NCBI RefSeq assembly: GCF_003865345.1
Contig: NZ_RMVE01000002.1
Span: forward strand, 620,001-684,000
DNA: 64,000 nt
Direction of reading: 5' to 3'
Source of the DNA: Nonlabens xiamenensis
GTDB taxonomy: Bacteria; Bacteroidota; Bacteroidia; Flavobacteriales; Flavobacteriaceae
Part shown: piece after piece, positions 8,683 to 18,900 of the stretch
How positions within the stretch are numbered: the stretch's first letter is position 1
Layout: every line of letters begins with the position of its first letter
The notes under the pieces: model-generated
What the model was told of the DNA's origin: nothing
What the model saw: only the letters and a program-made list of their open reading frames with translations
Databases searched by the model: none
Position numbers and translations under genes: made by a program

Positions 8683-9900
8683 TCAATCCAGTTGAACCGG
8701 ATTAAATATTTGCTGTGCTGCAGTGGTCGCCTCTGTCCGAAAGCCTTCCATGCTGGCAAACTTATTGTCGCTGGCTTCCCAACCCGCCATAAAGTAATAG
8801 GTGTTATCTACAGCAGCGGGCAATTTGACCAAATGCGTATTGATAATCCCCTCTCCCTCGCTAGGTGCGGCAGATAATTCAATTTTTGATTGAGGCACAA
8901 TCACTGCCATTCCCAATGCGTCCTTATTTTCCGACTGCTGGCCATGAGATAGCACAAGACTGCCATTTTCCAGGGCCAGGGTTTCTGCGCTGTTGGGTTT
9001 TAGGTTAACAATTCCAGTCACCAAAGCCATGCCCTCCTTATCACCCATTAGTTGTACCTGATTTTTACTGTACCATTTTGATTTCTCAATACTGATGGTG
9101 TGCAGAACATCAATTGTTTTATCTGCAATAAGCTCGTCTTTATAAGTCATTGTAAATATGGCTCTGACCGGTCCTTCTGTAATCGTTTTAAAAGTTGTTG
9201 TACCAGTTCCCTTCAACCTGTAAATAGAATCATTGTATTGAATTGCCACTGAGCCAGCGCCCAGGGAATTCCCCACTTTCAGCACATCCATGCCCCAGTC
9301 CGCTTTTTCATGGTAATTGGTAGTCAAACCTTGTTTTGCCAAAACAGGCTCAGCTGTAGTTTTGCCAAAAATGTCTATTCCATTGCGAGGATCAAAATAC
9401 ATTCTAAAACCCAGTTTATCATTTTCCCAGGCAGGTCCTTCCATCTGCAAAAACAAACTGTCTTGCTCTCTGGGATCGGTAGTGCGTTCATAGTTTTGAA
9501 CTTCCATGGCTTTGGGTTTCGCCTTCCCTACTCCAAAATGTACATCGGTAGTTTTTGTAAAGTTGGGCTGTTCCGCTTTCGCGAAAGCGTGCACAAAAAA
9601 CTCCTTGGTTTCCTTTTTTCCGAGGACGACTTCGACAGCCATCTCGTCCCAGTTTCCGTCTTGATCTAGATCATCCAATTGAAACGGTAGAATCTCACCT
9701 TCCTGGGTTTTGATTACTGGCACCTGGTCTTCTTTCATATCAGGCAACAGCGAATTGACCTGATCACGTGACAACACCACAATTTCTGTGCGCTCAGTAT
9801 CGAGATCATTCGACATTTTTATACCAGGAACTTCTTTTTCCTGTTCACAAGATATAGCAACCGCAGCTAGTATACCGAGAAATATAGCTCTTGCATTCAT
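8683..9900 (-). CDS. DUF4861 family lipoprotein of the uronate operon
   Basis: The 405-residue product starts with a lipoprotein-like signal (ILAAVAISC). The body resembles DUF4861 proteins: an N-terminal beta-rich part with QLDDLDQDGNWDEMAVEV, then GPAWENDKLGFRMYFDPRNGIDIFGK, and a C-terminal beta domain ending in AGWEASDNKFASMEGF. DUF4861 genes are known from uronate and pectin loci of Bacteroidota, but I know of no established activity. The start touches the kduD stop with no gap, so a role in the same pathway is likely. Candidates are a periplasmic mutarotase, an isomerase or a lyase accessory, all inferred from context. A palindrome copy encodes AFAKA inside the gene. Confidence 0.75.
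   Translation of the reverse strand: MNARAIFLGILAAVAISCEQEKEVPGIKMSNDLDTERTEIVVLSRDQVNSLLPDMKEDQVPVIKTQEGEILPFQLDDLDQDGNWDEMAVEVVLGKKETKEFFVHAFAKAEQPNFTKTTDVHFGVGKAKPKAMEVQNYERTTDPREQDSLFLQMEGPAWENDKLGFRMYFDPRNGIDIFGKTTAEPVLAKQGLTTNYHEKADWGMDVLKVGNSLGAGSVAIQYNDSIYRLKGTGTTTFKTITEGPVRAIFTMTYKDELIADKTIDVLHTISIEKSKWYSKNQVQLMGDKEGMALVTGIVNLKPNSAETLALENGSLVLSHGQQSENKDALGMAVIVPQSKIELSAAPSEGEGIINTHLVKLPAAVDNTYYFMAGWEASDNKFASMEGFRTEATTAAQQIFNPVQLD
9574..9589. repeat. 16-bp palindrome CGCTTTCGCGAAAGCG, copy 2
   Basis: Perfect copy, inside the DUF4861 gene, where it encodes AFAKA. Confidence 0.9.
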
Positions 9901-10689
9901 CTAGTCTTCGTTTGAGGGTTTACCGATGGTAGCCAAAATTCCGCCATCTACATATAAAATGTGCCCGTTGACAAAATCACTGGCTTTGGCCGATAAGAAA
10001 ATGGCTGCACCAGCAAGGTCGTCAGGATTGCCCCATTTTGCTGCTGGTGTCCTATTGACGATAAATTCGTTGAAAGGATGTCCGTCCACGCGGATCGGAG
10101 CCGTTTGAGAAGTGGCAAAATAGCCAGGGCCGATGCCGTTTACCTGTATATTGTGTTTGGCCCATTCGGTAGCCATATTTTTGGTAAGCATAACCAGACC
10201 TCCTTTCGCGGCAGCATAAGCGCCTACAGTATTGCGACCCAATTCACTCATCATTGAGCAAATGTTGATGATCTTTCCTGATTGGCGTTTGATCATGCCT
10301 TTTACGACATGTTTTGAAACGATAAATGGACTCACCAGGTCAATATTGACTACCTGTTTAAAGTCATCAACTTCCATGTCCTCAAGAGGAATACGTTTGA
10401 TGATGCCGGCATTGTTGATCAATATGTCGATAGCACCTACTTCAGTTTCAATGCGCTCTACCGCCTTTTTGACCGCAGACTCATCAGATACGTCAAATTT
10501 ATAACCAACAGCCTTGATACCAGCGTCGTTGTATTGCGCTACTGCATCGTCAATTTTCTGCTGAGAAGAATTCCCATTCACGACGATAGTCGCCCCTGCC
10601 TTTCCTAAGCCCATAGCCATGGACATTCCTAAACCGTGGGTGCTTCCAGTGACCAGCGCCACCTTTCCCTTCATATCAAATAAATCCAT
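9901..10689 (-). CDS. kduD: 2-keto-3-deoxygluconate-forming SDR oxidoreductase (KduD-like)
   Basis: The 262-residue product is a short-chain dehydrogenase. It has the nucleotide motif TGSTHGLG (residues 14-21), NNAG (92-95), a catalytic Ser near 145-148 and YAAAK (Tyr158, Lys162). KduD reduces 2,5-diketo-3-deoxygluconate, the product of KduI, to 2-keto-3-deoxygluconate in the cytoplasm. The assignment over the closely related gluconate 5-dehydrogenase rests mainly on kduI lying only 6 bp upstream. The downstream DUF4861 gene starts immediately after its stop. Confidence 0.85.
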   Translation of the reverse strand: MDLFDMKGKVALVTGSTHGLGMSMAMGLGKAGATIVVNGNSSQQKIDDAVAQYNDAGIKAVGYKFDVSDESAVKKAVERIETEVGAIDILINNAGIIKRIPLEDMEVDDFKQVVNIDLVSPFIVSKHVVKGMIKRQSGKIINICSMMSELGRNTVGAYAAAKGGLVMLTKNMATEWAKHNIQVNGIGPGYFATSQTAPIRVDGHPFNEFIVNRTPAAKWGNPDDLAGAAIFLSAKASDFVNGHILYVDGGILATIGKPSNED

Positions 10690-10695
10690 GGGTGA

Positions 10696-11535
10696 CTATT
10701 TTAGATCGGTTATTTTGGCAACATCCATATCGTTGTAATCCAAGTTTTCACCAGCCATTCCCCAAATAAAGGTGTAATTAGAAGTACCTGAACCAGAATG
10801 AATAGACCAAGGTGGAGAAATCACCGCCTGATGGTTGTGCATCCAGATATGCCTTGTTTCTTGGGGCTGTCCCATAAAATGACAAACGGCTTGATCCTCT
10901 GGAAGATCCAGGTAGAAATAAACTTCCATGCGCCTGTCGTGGACGTGAGCCGGCATCGTATTCCAAACACTTCCCTTTTTGAGTTCGGTCATTCCCATTT
11001 GCAGCTGACAAGTAGTAATGATACCACCTATAATCATTTGGGATACGGTGCGATGATTGGCGGTTTCCAAACTACCCAGTTCAATTTTATTTGCCTCGGC
11101 CAAGCTGGTTTTTTGGGTAGGATACGCCTGATGGGCTGGTGCAGAATTGATATAAAACTTGGCTGGATCACTGGCATTTTCACTGTGAAAAACTACCTCT
11201 TTGGCGCCTTTACCTATATAAAGAGCATCTTTATGGGCCAATGAAAATGATTCTCCATCGACGACCACTTTACCGGCAGCCCCCACGTTAATGATCCCCA
11301 TTTCCCTGCGCTCTAGAAAATATTCGGCTTTTAAAGGATCGATACTTTCTAACTTCAAGGGTTGGGTAGGTACGGCCCCACCAGCGATATAACGGTCATA
11401 GTGGGTGTAAACAAGATTGATCTCCCCTGATTTCATGGGTTGCTCGATCAAAAATTCATCTCTTAATTGGGTAGTATCGTACTGCTTTACCGCCTTTGGA
11501 CTGGAGGCATAGCGCGTTTCATAATGCGTTGACAT
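10696..11535 (-). CDS. kduI: 5-keto-4-deoxyuronate isomerase (KduI)
   Basis: The 279-residue protein has the length of the KduI family. The zinc site is intact: His197 and His199 (PAHVHDRR), Glu204 (MEVYFY) and His246 (PPWSIHSG), each one residue after the E. coli positions 196, 198, 203 and 245. KduI converts 4-deoxy-L-threo-5-hexosulose uronate to 2,5-diketo-3-deoxygluconate. The substrate arises when GH88 or GH105 enzymes release unsaturated glucuronate or galacturonate, which fits the GH88 gene in this locus. A 141-bp gap with a GntR-type operator candidate precedes the gene, so it may begin its own transcript. Confidence 0.95.
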   Translation of the reverse strand: MSTHYETRYASSPKAVKQYDTTQLRDEFLIEQPMKSGEINLVYTHYDRYIAGGAVPTQPLKLESIDPLKAEYFLERREMGIINVGAAGKVVVDGESFSLAHKDALYIGKGAKEVVFHSENASDPAKFYINSAPAHQAYPTQKTSLAEANKIELGSLETANHRTVSQMIIGGIITTCQLQMGMTELKKGSVWNTMPAHVHDRRMEVYFYLDLPEDQAVCHFMGQPQETRHIWMHNHQAVISPPWSIHSGSGTSNYTFIWGMAGENLDYNDMDVAKITDLK

Positions 11536-11646
11536 ACTTTTATATTTATGTATCTGTCAGAAGGATAAGACCTACGTACAGACAGCTGTTTGATTTACTT
11601 TAATTGTACCATGTTGCAGCACTGTTGGCAGACAGAGGTTTTCCGC

Positions 11647-11664
11647 AAACTGGTTGACCAATTT
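11647..11664. promoter_or_regulatory. UxuR/ExuR-like operator candidate upstream of kduI
   Basis: AAACTGGTTGACCAATTT is a near-perfect palindrome. It matches the consensus I recall for UxuR/ExuR uronate regulators (AAATTGGTATACCAATTT) at 15 of 18 positions. It lies between the uxuA stop and the kduI start, about 112 bp upstream of the kduI ATG. The core TGGTTGACCAA recurs upstream of uxuB. A FadR-subfamily GntR repressor acting in trans is inferred; no such gene is in the window. Confidence 0.6.
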
Positions 11665-11676
11665 CAATCCCTAATA

Positions 11677-12861
11677 TTACAAAATAGATCGTCTTACTCC
11701 TAGTTCCAGCCCACGTAATTCTGCCAGACCTCTCAAACGTCCAATTCCAGAATAGCCAGGATTGGTTCTTTTATGCAGGTCATCCAACATTTTATGGCCG
11801 TGATCTGGTCTAAAAGGCATACGCACATCCTTGCGACCTGATTTTTTGCGTTTTTCCTGTTCCAGGACAAGTGCCTTCATAACTGCATACATATCTACAT
11901 CACCATCAAGATGGTCGGCCTCATGGAAATTGCCTGCCTCATCTCGCTTGGTGGACCTTAAGTGAATGAAATGAATACGCTCACCCAAGCGCTCCACCAT
12001 GCCTGGCAAATCATTATCAGCTCTTACCCCAAACGACCCTGTACAGAAGGTTAAACCATTATTGGGACTATCCACCGCTTGGTAAAGCTCCTCAATATCC
12101 TTTTCAGTACTCACCACCCGAGGCAGACCAAGTATAGGAAACGGGGGATCATCCGGATGAATACACATCAAAACACCAGCTTTTTCAGCCGTTGGGATTA
12201 TTTCAGATAGAAAATAAAAAAGGTTTGCTTTGAGTTCGGCCGGACCAATGCGATCATAGGTAGACAGGATTTGGTTAAATTCTTCAAGTGAATAGCCTTC
12301 CTCTGCCCCTGGAAGTCCCGCAATAATATTGTTGACCAATTGCTCCTGTTCTTCTGGCGATGTATTTTTAATGTAGGCTTCAGCCTCCAATTTTTCATTT
12401 TCAGAATAGGTAGCTTCGGCTCCAGGTCGTTGCAGTAAATAAAGTTCGAAAGCAGCAAATGCAGCGGCTTCAAAACGCAGGGCGGTAGAACCATCGGCTA
12501 CTTCATAGTCTAAATTGGTACGTGTCCAATCCAATACCGGCATAAAATTATAACAGACAATATCAATTCCGCACTTCCCTAAGTTGGCCAGGGTATTTTT
12601 ATAATTCTCGATATATTTTTTATAATCTCCAGATCTGGTCTTGATATTTTCATGAATAGGTACACTTTCCACAACAGACCAGGTTAAACCCGCCTGCTCG
12701 ATGCTGTGTTTACGTTTAGAAATCTCTTCTATACTCCATTCCTTGCCGTTGGGAATATGATGAAGTGCACTTACAATGCCCGTAGCTCCCGCTTGTTTTA
12801 TATCATTTAGGGAGACCGGGTCTTTGGGACCATACCATCTCCAGGTTTGTTCTAATGTCAT
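11677..12861 (-). CDS. uxuA: Mannonate dehydratase (UxuA)
   Basis: The 394-residue protein has the typical UxuA length. It shows characteristic segments: [16 protein letters not shown] with [15 protein letters not shown] at the N-terminus, the metal-site region [29 protein letters not shown], and [28 protein letters not shown]. UxuA removes water from D-mannonate to give 2-keto-3-deoxygluconate in the cytoplasm. It follows the uxuB-like SDR by 52 bp, and the two together convert fructuronate to 2-keto-3-deoxygluconate. Their presence implies that saturated glucuronate is also released from the polymer. Confidence 0.95.
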   Translation of the reverse strand: MTLEQTWRWYGPKDPVSLNDIKQAGATGIVSALHHIPNGKEWSIEEISKRKHSIEQAGLTWSVVESVPIHENIKTRSGDYKKYIENYKNTLANLGKCGIDIVCYNFMPVLDWTRTNLDYEVADGSTALRFEAAAFAAFELYLLQRPGAEATYSENEKLEAEAYIKNTSPEEQEQLVNNIIAGLPGAEEGYSLEEFNQILSTYDRIGPAELKANLFYFLSEIIPTAEKAGVLMCIHPDDPPFPILGLPRVVSTEKDIEELYQAVDSPNNGLTFCTGSFGVRADNDLPGMVERLGERIHFIHLRSTKRDEAGNFHEADHLDGDVDMYAVMKALVLEQEKRKKSGRKDVRMPFRPDHGHKMLDDLHKRTNPGYSGIGRLRGLAELRGLELGVRRSIL

Positions 12862-12913
12862 GATTGATGCTATTGCATTATTGATTTAAGATTGATCTGC
12901 GTTTTCTCAAGTA

Positions 12914-13741
12914 TCATACACCGCTGTATGCACTGAATCCGCCGTCAATTGGCACAACGATTCCTGTGATAAAGGAGGCTCCATCTCCACAAAGCCACTC
13001 TACCGTACTCACCAAATCCTCTGGTGTTCCATATCTTCCCATAGGGGTCTGCCCTATGATTTGATTTCCTCGATCAGTCGGACTCCCATCCTGGTTTGTC
13101 AACAGCTCACGGTTTTGGTCAGTTAGGAAAAAACCTGGCGCAATGGCGTTGACACGTATTCCTACTTTGGAAAAATGAACTGCTAACCATTGGGTAAAAT
13201 TAGATACAGCGGCCTTGGCGCCACTGTAAGCCGGTATTTTTGTCAAGGGTGTAAATGCATTCATCGAGGATATGTTCAGAATACTACATCCTTCTCTCCC
13301 CACCATATCTGTTGCAAACACTTGTGTGGGCAACAAAGTTCCTAGGAAGTTCAGATTAAAAGTAAACTCTATACCTTTAGGGTCCAGATCAAAAAAGCTT
13401 TTAAAGCCATCTTCTTTATTTTGCAGATCTTCCATGGCAAAAAATGGATTGCTGGTTGTTCCTAACGGATGGTTTCCACCTGCTCCATTCACCAGGATAT
13501 CCACTGGACCATATGCCTCATTGATCTCTTTCTTGGCCGCCTGTAAGGACTCCTTTTCTAGCACGTTTCCGGATACGCCAATGGCATTTCCACCCTCCTG
13601 TTTAATCTCAGCGGCGACGGCGTCTGCTGCTTCTTTTCGCAGATCCAGGACTGCAATTTGGTGCCCCATTTTGGCCAAAGCCTTGGCCATAGTACTACAA
13701 AGCACACCACCAGCACCAGTTAAAACAATAATTTTTGACAT
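12914..13741 (-). CDS. uxuB: SDR-family D-mannonate oxidoreductase (UxuB-like)
   Basis: The 275-residue short-chain dehydrogenase has TGAGGVLC (residues 8-15), NGAGGNHP (85-92), Ser158/159, and Tyr172 with Lys176 (YSGAK). The long insert after NGAGG, containing FDLDPKGIEFTFNLNF, is typical of the SDR fructuronate reductases represented by Bacillus UxuB, not of the long-chain E. coli UxuB. It would reduce D-fructuronate to D-mannonate for UxuA. It is the first gene of the minus-strand uronate operon and has an operator candidate 32 bp upstream. The exact substrate is an inference from the uxuA neighbour. Confidence 0.8.
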   Translation of the reverse strand: MSKIIVLTGAGGVLCSTMAKALAKMGHQIAVLDLRKEAADAVAAEIKQEGGNAIGVSGNVLEKESLQAAKKEINEAYGPVDILVNGAGGNHPLGTTSNPFFAMEDLQNKEDGFKSFFDLDPKGIEFTFNLNFLGTLLPTQVFATDMVGREGCSILNISSMNAFTPLTKIPAYSGAKAAVSNFTQWLAVHFSKVGIRVNAIAPGFFLTDQNRELLTNQDGSPTDRGNQIIGQTPMGRYGTPEDLVSTVEWLCGDGASFITGIVVPIDGGFSAYSGV

Positions 13742-13772
13742 ATGTAAGCTTGTTTTTATCGAATTTGTAAAA

Positions 13773-13784
13773 TTGGTTGACCAA
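13773..13784. promoter_or_regulatory. UxuR/ExuR-like operator candidate upstream of uxuB
   Basis: TTGGTTGACCAA is a palindrome apart from its two central bases. It shares the 11-mer TGGTTGACCAA with the site before kduI. On the minus strand it overlaps the 3' end of the candidate -7 box CATATTTG, so a bound protein would block transcription start. Confidence 0.6.
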
Positions 13785-13789
13785 ATATG
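13782..13789 (-). promoter_or_regulatory. Candidate -7 element CATATTTG for the uxuB operon
   Basis: On the minus strand CATATTTG matches TAnnTTTG at all fixed positions except the first. The expected start site would leave a leader of roughly 35 bases before the uxuB ATG at 13741. The overlap with the operator palindrome strengthens the call; there is no clear -33 TTG. Confidence 0.4.
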
Positions 13790-14041
13790 GTAAATTCTTA
13801 AGAATATCTTAATCGACCTCTTAATTTATATTATTCAAATTAGGGAGAATTATGTTCAGCACACTGTTAATCAGCTATTTGAAAACATCTCAATATATCG
13901 ATTGTACAATTAGCTAAGCTGTTCTCAAACGCTGCCTCCAGTTCAAGCAGCATCTGGTCAATGGATGATTACCTACTATCAAGCGTACGCAATATGACTT
14001 GCAGACAATTATATTTACCAGAATAAAACTTAAATTTCAGA

Positions 14042-15718
14042 ATGAAGCGAATCGTCCGTTTATTTTCTATTAGTACAACCCTCGCTATAATGGGTTGCCT
14101 TTTATCTTGTCAAGCACAACAATTACCAGCTATTCTCAGCAAGAAATCGGTACAGGAACAACATTACTTACCTGATTTTAGCTATGCAGGATATCACAAT
14201 GGAGAAAGGGCTATCCCATCTAACTTTGCCACCATAATTCAAGCCGAGGACTATGGTGTTCTCGCGAATGACGGTTTGGACGACAGCATCAACCTTAAAA
14301 AAGCCATTCAGGCAGCCTACGAAGTGGAAGGACCAGTTTGTCTACAGTTGCCAGCGGGAAGGCTGATTTTGAGTGACATCATCTACCTTGAACGCAGCAA
14401 TTTTGTGTTGAGAGGAGCGGGTACTGATGCTCAGGGTACGGAAATTTATTTCCCCAGACCCTTGATGTACGAACCAGACCCAGAAGCATTGCAGGAGCTC
14501 AGGGAATACCTGGTCAAGTTTGACAAAGTTCAGCGTGAAAAGGACAACAACATTTCTCTTCCGTTCTCACAATACGCATGGTCTGGTGGATTTATTTGGA
14601 CGCAAGTGCCCGGTGAAAGAGTGAAGTCCTATCTCAAAGAATATGAGCGACCCATACATGAACTAACAGCGGTCGGTTCAGGAAACAGAGGTGAAAAAAC
14701 CATTCAAGTGGAGGATGCCTCAAACCTGTCCTTGGGTGATGTTTTAGAACTTCAGCTTTTTAACAAGGAAGGTGAGCAGGGCCAAATCATCAGCGAACTC
14801 TATAAAGATACGAATGTTAAGATAGGATCTCATCATTGGAACTTTCCAGACCTCCCGATCGTGCGCCAACAAGTAGAGATCAAAAAAATCCAGGGAAATA
14901 CTGTTACACTCAATACTCCCTTAACGATATCTATACGTGCTTTCCATAAAGCAAGACTAGTGGAATGGAAGCACTTGGAAGAAGTAGGAATTGAAAATTT
15001 CCGCATCTCCTTTCCGATGACACCTAGGGTAGCTCATCATGTGGAACAAGGATGGAACGGTATCAACCTCACCAGATTGTACAATAGTTGGGTCAAGGAT
15101 ATTGTGATTGACAATGCCGATAGCGGCGTCCTATCAGAGGAAATTGCCAATGTTACCATTAAAAATATTACCACCACTGGTGATCATTATGCCCATTATA
15201 CGGTCGCAATGGCTGGTGTGCACAATGTTTTGGCAGAAAATATTGTCGTGCAAAACAAAGCTGAGCACCCCTTAAGCTTCAATACTTTCTCTACAAAAAA
15301 CGTCTATAAGGATTGTGAGGTATTGGTAGACCCCATACTGGATCAACATAGTGGTGCCAATCATCAAAATTTATTTGATAACGTAAAAGTCCATTTACCA
15401 GAAAACTTAGAAGATAGCTACCCACTTTTTGCCGGCGGTGGGGCTGGGTACTGGAAACCTTCCCATGGAGCTTATAGCACCTTTTGGAACACCCAAGTGA
15501 TTCTACCAGAGACCGTGATGGCACAGAAAACTTTTACTCTGAATGGCATGAAAGATGGTCCTCTTGCTAGGGTCATCGGTACTCACGGTAACGGGAATTA
15601 CCAGATAGAATACGGTCCAGACGCCTACATTTCTCATACCAATCAAGCCCTAAATGCTGCACCTTCTCTGTACACATACCAGCTAGAACAGCGCATGAAG
15701 AACATGGTGAAGGAGTAA
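14042..15718 (+). CDS. Exported right-handed beta-helix protein (pectate-lyase superfamily), possible unclassified lyase
   Basis: The 558-residue product has a lipoprotein-like signal (MGCLLSC). Next comes a pectate_lyase_3-like segment (IIQAEDYGVLANDGLDDSIN, LKKAIQAAYEVEGPVCLQLPAGRLIL) and later helix turns such as IENFRISFPM, VKDIVIDNADSG, ANVTIKNITTTGDHYAHYTV and LAENIVVQNKAEHPLSFNTF. The C-terminal part (about residues 440-540) includes FAGGGAGYWKPSHGAYSTFWNTQV. It resembles uncharacterised DUF4955-type proteins, though I am unsure of that name. Divergence from uxuB and location directly before the hybrid regulator place it in the uronate locus. A lyase, epimerase or hydrolase on the same polymer is plausible, but I cannot assign catalytic residues. 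Confidence 0.7.
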   Translation: MKRIVRLFSISTTLAIMGCLLSCQAQQLPAILSKKSVQEQHYLPDFSYAGYHNGERAIPSNFATIIQAEDYGVLANDGLDDSINLKKAIQAAYEVEGPVCLQLPAGRLILSDIIYLERSNFVLRGAGTDAQGTEIYFPRPLMYEPDPEALQELREYLVKFDKVQREKDNNISLPFSQYAWSGGFIWTQVPGERVKSYLKEYERPIHELTAVGSGNRGEKTIQVEDASNLSLGDVLELQLFNKEGEQGQIISELYKDTNVKIGSHHWNFPDLPIVRQQVEIKKIQGNTVTLNTPLTISIRAFHKARLVEWKHLEEVGIENFRISFPMTPRVAHHVEQGWNGINLTRLYNSWVKDIVIDNADSGVLSEEIANVTIKNITTTGDHYAHYTVAMAGVHNVLAENIVVQNKAEHPLSFNTFSTKNVYKDCEVLVDPILDQHSGANHQNLFDNVKVHLPENLEDSYPLFAGGGAGYWKPSHGAYSTFWNTQVILPETVMAQKTFTLNGMKDGPLARVIGTHGNGNYQIEYGPDAYISHTNQALNAAPSLYTYQLEQRMKNMVKE

Positions 15719-15902
15719 ATTTTGCTCTACATCCTTACCCGCACTAGATAGAAACTTCAAAACATTACAAAGCATTTGGTCATTAAAGTTTTCTTTGGAA
15801 AACTATTCTTGAAATTTTCAATCAGTCGTCAGTGGTGATTATTATGTTTAACAAAACTTAATAGCTACATTTAAACCCGAATTCCAATTGTCAACTTCCC
15901 CT

Positions 15903-18900
15903 ATGGTTCGAGTATTATTTGCGCTCTTTTTTGTCTTTACCAGTCTTTCGCAGGCCCAAAAAAATAATTTCCAATTTCAGCGCCTTAACACTGACGACGG
16001 CTTATCGCAAAGCAGTGCTGTTGCGATCGAGCAGGATAATCGTGGTCTAATTTGGATTGGAACAAGAGATGGTCTAAATCGGTATGACGGGGTAGATATT
16101 AAAATCTTTAAGACAGAAGAAGATGACCCAAAAACGCTGAGCAGTAGCGACATTCTAGCGTTGGAAACCGGAATAGACGGTAGGATATGGGTAGGAACCT
16201 ATAATGGCCTAAATGTTTACGACCCGTCGACGGGTTATTTTAAACGCTTTTTTAAAAATGACGATGCTAACTCCCTACCTAGTAACCGAGTTGAAGAAAT
16301 TTTGGCAGCCAGCGATGGCGACATTTGGGTAGGAACAACCCAGGGACTTGCCATTTATCGACCAAAAACAGACCAATTTCAGAATTATTTAGTCGATTCT
16401 CCCCTATCACCTGTGGTGGTAGAAAGCTTACTGGAAATTGACCCGAATAACTTTTTGGTGGGTACGAATGCTGGATTTTGGCGATTTTCCCGTCAGGGCA
16501 ATGGTGAGTATTCCATGAAGTTGATTCCTTATGAAAAAGATTTACAAATCACAGATATTACACGTATCCACCAAAATTCCTTTCTGCTAGGTACCAAAAA
16601 TAATGGTGTGTTGGTATACAACGGCCAAGACATCTCTAGCCATCCTGTGAATAATATCACTCAAATTGAAGGGATCAGACAAGTCCTGGTGGACGACTAT
16701 CAGCGCATCTGGATTGGTACCTATGACGGTGTTTTCATCTACGATGAGCAAGCGGTGATCCAGCTTCAAAGCGATTTGGAAAATAAGCAGAGTCTTTCCA
16801 AGAATTCGGTCAAATCACTTTTTAAGGACGATAGCGGTTCTATCTGGGTGGGAACTTATTATGGTGGTGCTAATATTTGGAATGAAGCCAATGGCAATTA
16901 TATCAATTATGAACACACACCAGGCGCCAACGGACTAAATTACAGTGTGGTGAGTTCACTCCAGGCAGATCCTGATCGCTTGTACATAGGTACTGAACAA
17001 GGCGGACTCAACATATTGGATCGCCAATCCGGATCGTTTAGCTATATCACCACTAGCAATAGCGCACTCCGTGATAATAATGTAAAGTCTTTATTGTTAG
17101 CAGAGGGAAGTTTATTGATTGGAACTTTTAGTCAAGGCTTACAGATTTATGACACAAAAACTGGCCGATTCAGAGATGCAACCCAGAAGTTTCCAGATGT
17201 TCAAGCTTTAGAAAATGTAGGGGTTTATAGTATCCAAAAACGTGGCTCGAGCTATGTTCTGGGAACTTTTGGCCAAGGTGTGTATGACTATTCCGCTCAG
17301 GACAATAAAGTATGGAATGTCAGTAATGGCCTAACCAGCAATTTAGTGCGCAGCCTGCTGGTGGACCGCAATGACCAGCTTTGGGTAGGTACTGAAAATG
17401 GCTTGAATAAGATTGTGAAAGGCCAGATCACACAATATCTCTATAATAAAGATAGAGGCAGCGGATTTGATATACTCAGCACTTTTCAGGATAACCGTGA
17501 AGATATTTGGATTGGTACGAAGGCGCACGGCCTATACAGGATACAAGACGATCAACCTATACGTGTAGCGCTATCCTATGAAGGTAAAGAAATTACGACT
17601 ATTCATGCCATCACCCAATCGGCAAACAATCACCTTTGGTTAAGTAGTAATCAGGGCATTCTGGAATATGATGCAGCTCAGGCCAAGATTATTGCTCTAA
17701 AGGATAAGAAAGACGGACTGGTCGGAAACGAATTCAGCAATGGGGCTGTGCTCAATCTGGATGGAGATTTAATATTCGGTGGTATCGCCGGAATTACCAG
17801 ATTCAACCCTTCCAACTTGAAAAAGGATACTTATGTCACTGATGTACTGATCACAGGATTCTCGACTGGTCGGGGGAATGAACCAGAAATGACCAGTAAC
17901 AATCGGGAGGTAGATGATATCGCTTTCGCGAAAGCGGTACAACTAGATCACAACCAGCGCAACTTCACTATCGAATTTGCGATGCCCAGCTTTCACAACG
18001 CTTCAAGTAATTCCTATGAGTATAGATTGGAAGGCTTAGAAGACAATTGGACACAAAGCGTACAAAACACGGCAATTTACACCCTTCAAAATTCTGGTAA
18101 TTACACCTTTGAGGTACGTGGAATCAATAGTGATGGAATAAAGAGTGAAATCACCAGGTTAGAGATCGATGCAAAACCAGCACCTTGGTTCAGTTGGTGG
18201 GCGATTGCCATATATGCGATTGCATTTGCCTTGCTGTTTTATTTTATGATCAACATTCTCCAATCTAAAACAAGATTGGAAGAAGAGTTGAAATACGAGC
18301 AAGTACAAAAAGAAAGAGACCGCGGGATAAATGAGGCCAAACTCAAGTTCTTTACCAATATTTCCCACGAATTTAGAACGCCTCTTACCTTGATCCTTGG
18401 ACCACTGCAACAACTTTTGGCTGATTATAAAGGCAGCAATAAAATGTATAAGAAGCTTTTGGTAGTGGAGAGTAATGCCAATCATTTGCTTCAACTCATC
18501 AACCGATTGATGGACTTTAGAAAACTAGAGCAAAACCAGTTTGAGCTCCAGACTGCCGAGGGCAATATCATTAAATTCCTCAAGGAAATATATTTGAGCT
18601 TTGAAGAATATGCCAAGGTTGGAGAGTACGATTACACTTTCAAAACCACGGATGAGGAAATTCTGGTGTATTATGATCGCAAAAAATTGGAGCGTGTCTT
18701 TTACAACCTTATCTCCAATGCGTTCAAATACACCCCTAAAGGCGGTAAAATAAAAATACGTATTTCTAAAACGGAAGATGAGATCGTTATCAAAGTTAAG
18801 GATAGCGGAATTGGAATTTCACAGGACGAACAAAAAAAGGTGTTTGATCGCTTCTATGAAGTAGAAGCCAGTCGGGAAAAAGCCAGCCCCTATCATCAAG

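Larger units (their letters stand above)
13742..14041. other. Divergent control region between uxuB and beta-helix gene
   Basis: The 300-bp AT-rich region has promoters for both strands. The uxuB side holds an operator palindrome, a CATATTTG box and the palindrome TTCTTAAGAA at 13795-13804. The side next to 14042 shows TATATTTA near 14007, a weak match to a -7 box. No gene or RNA is evident. Confidence 0.5.
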
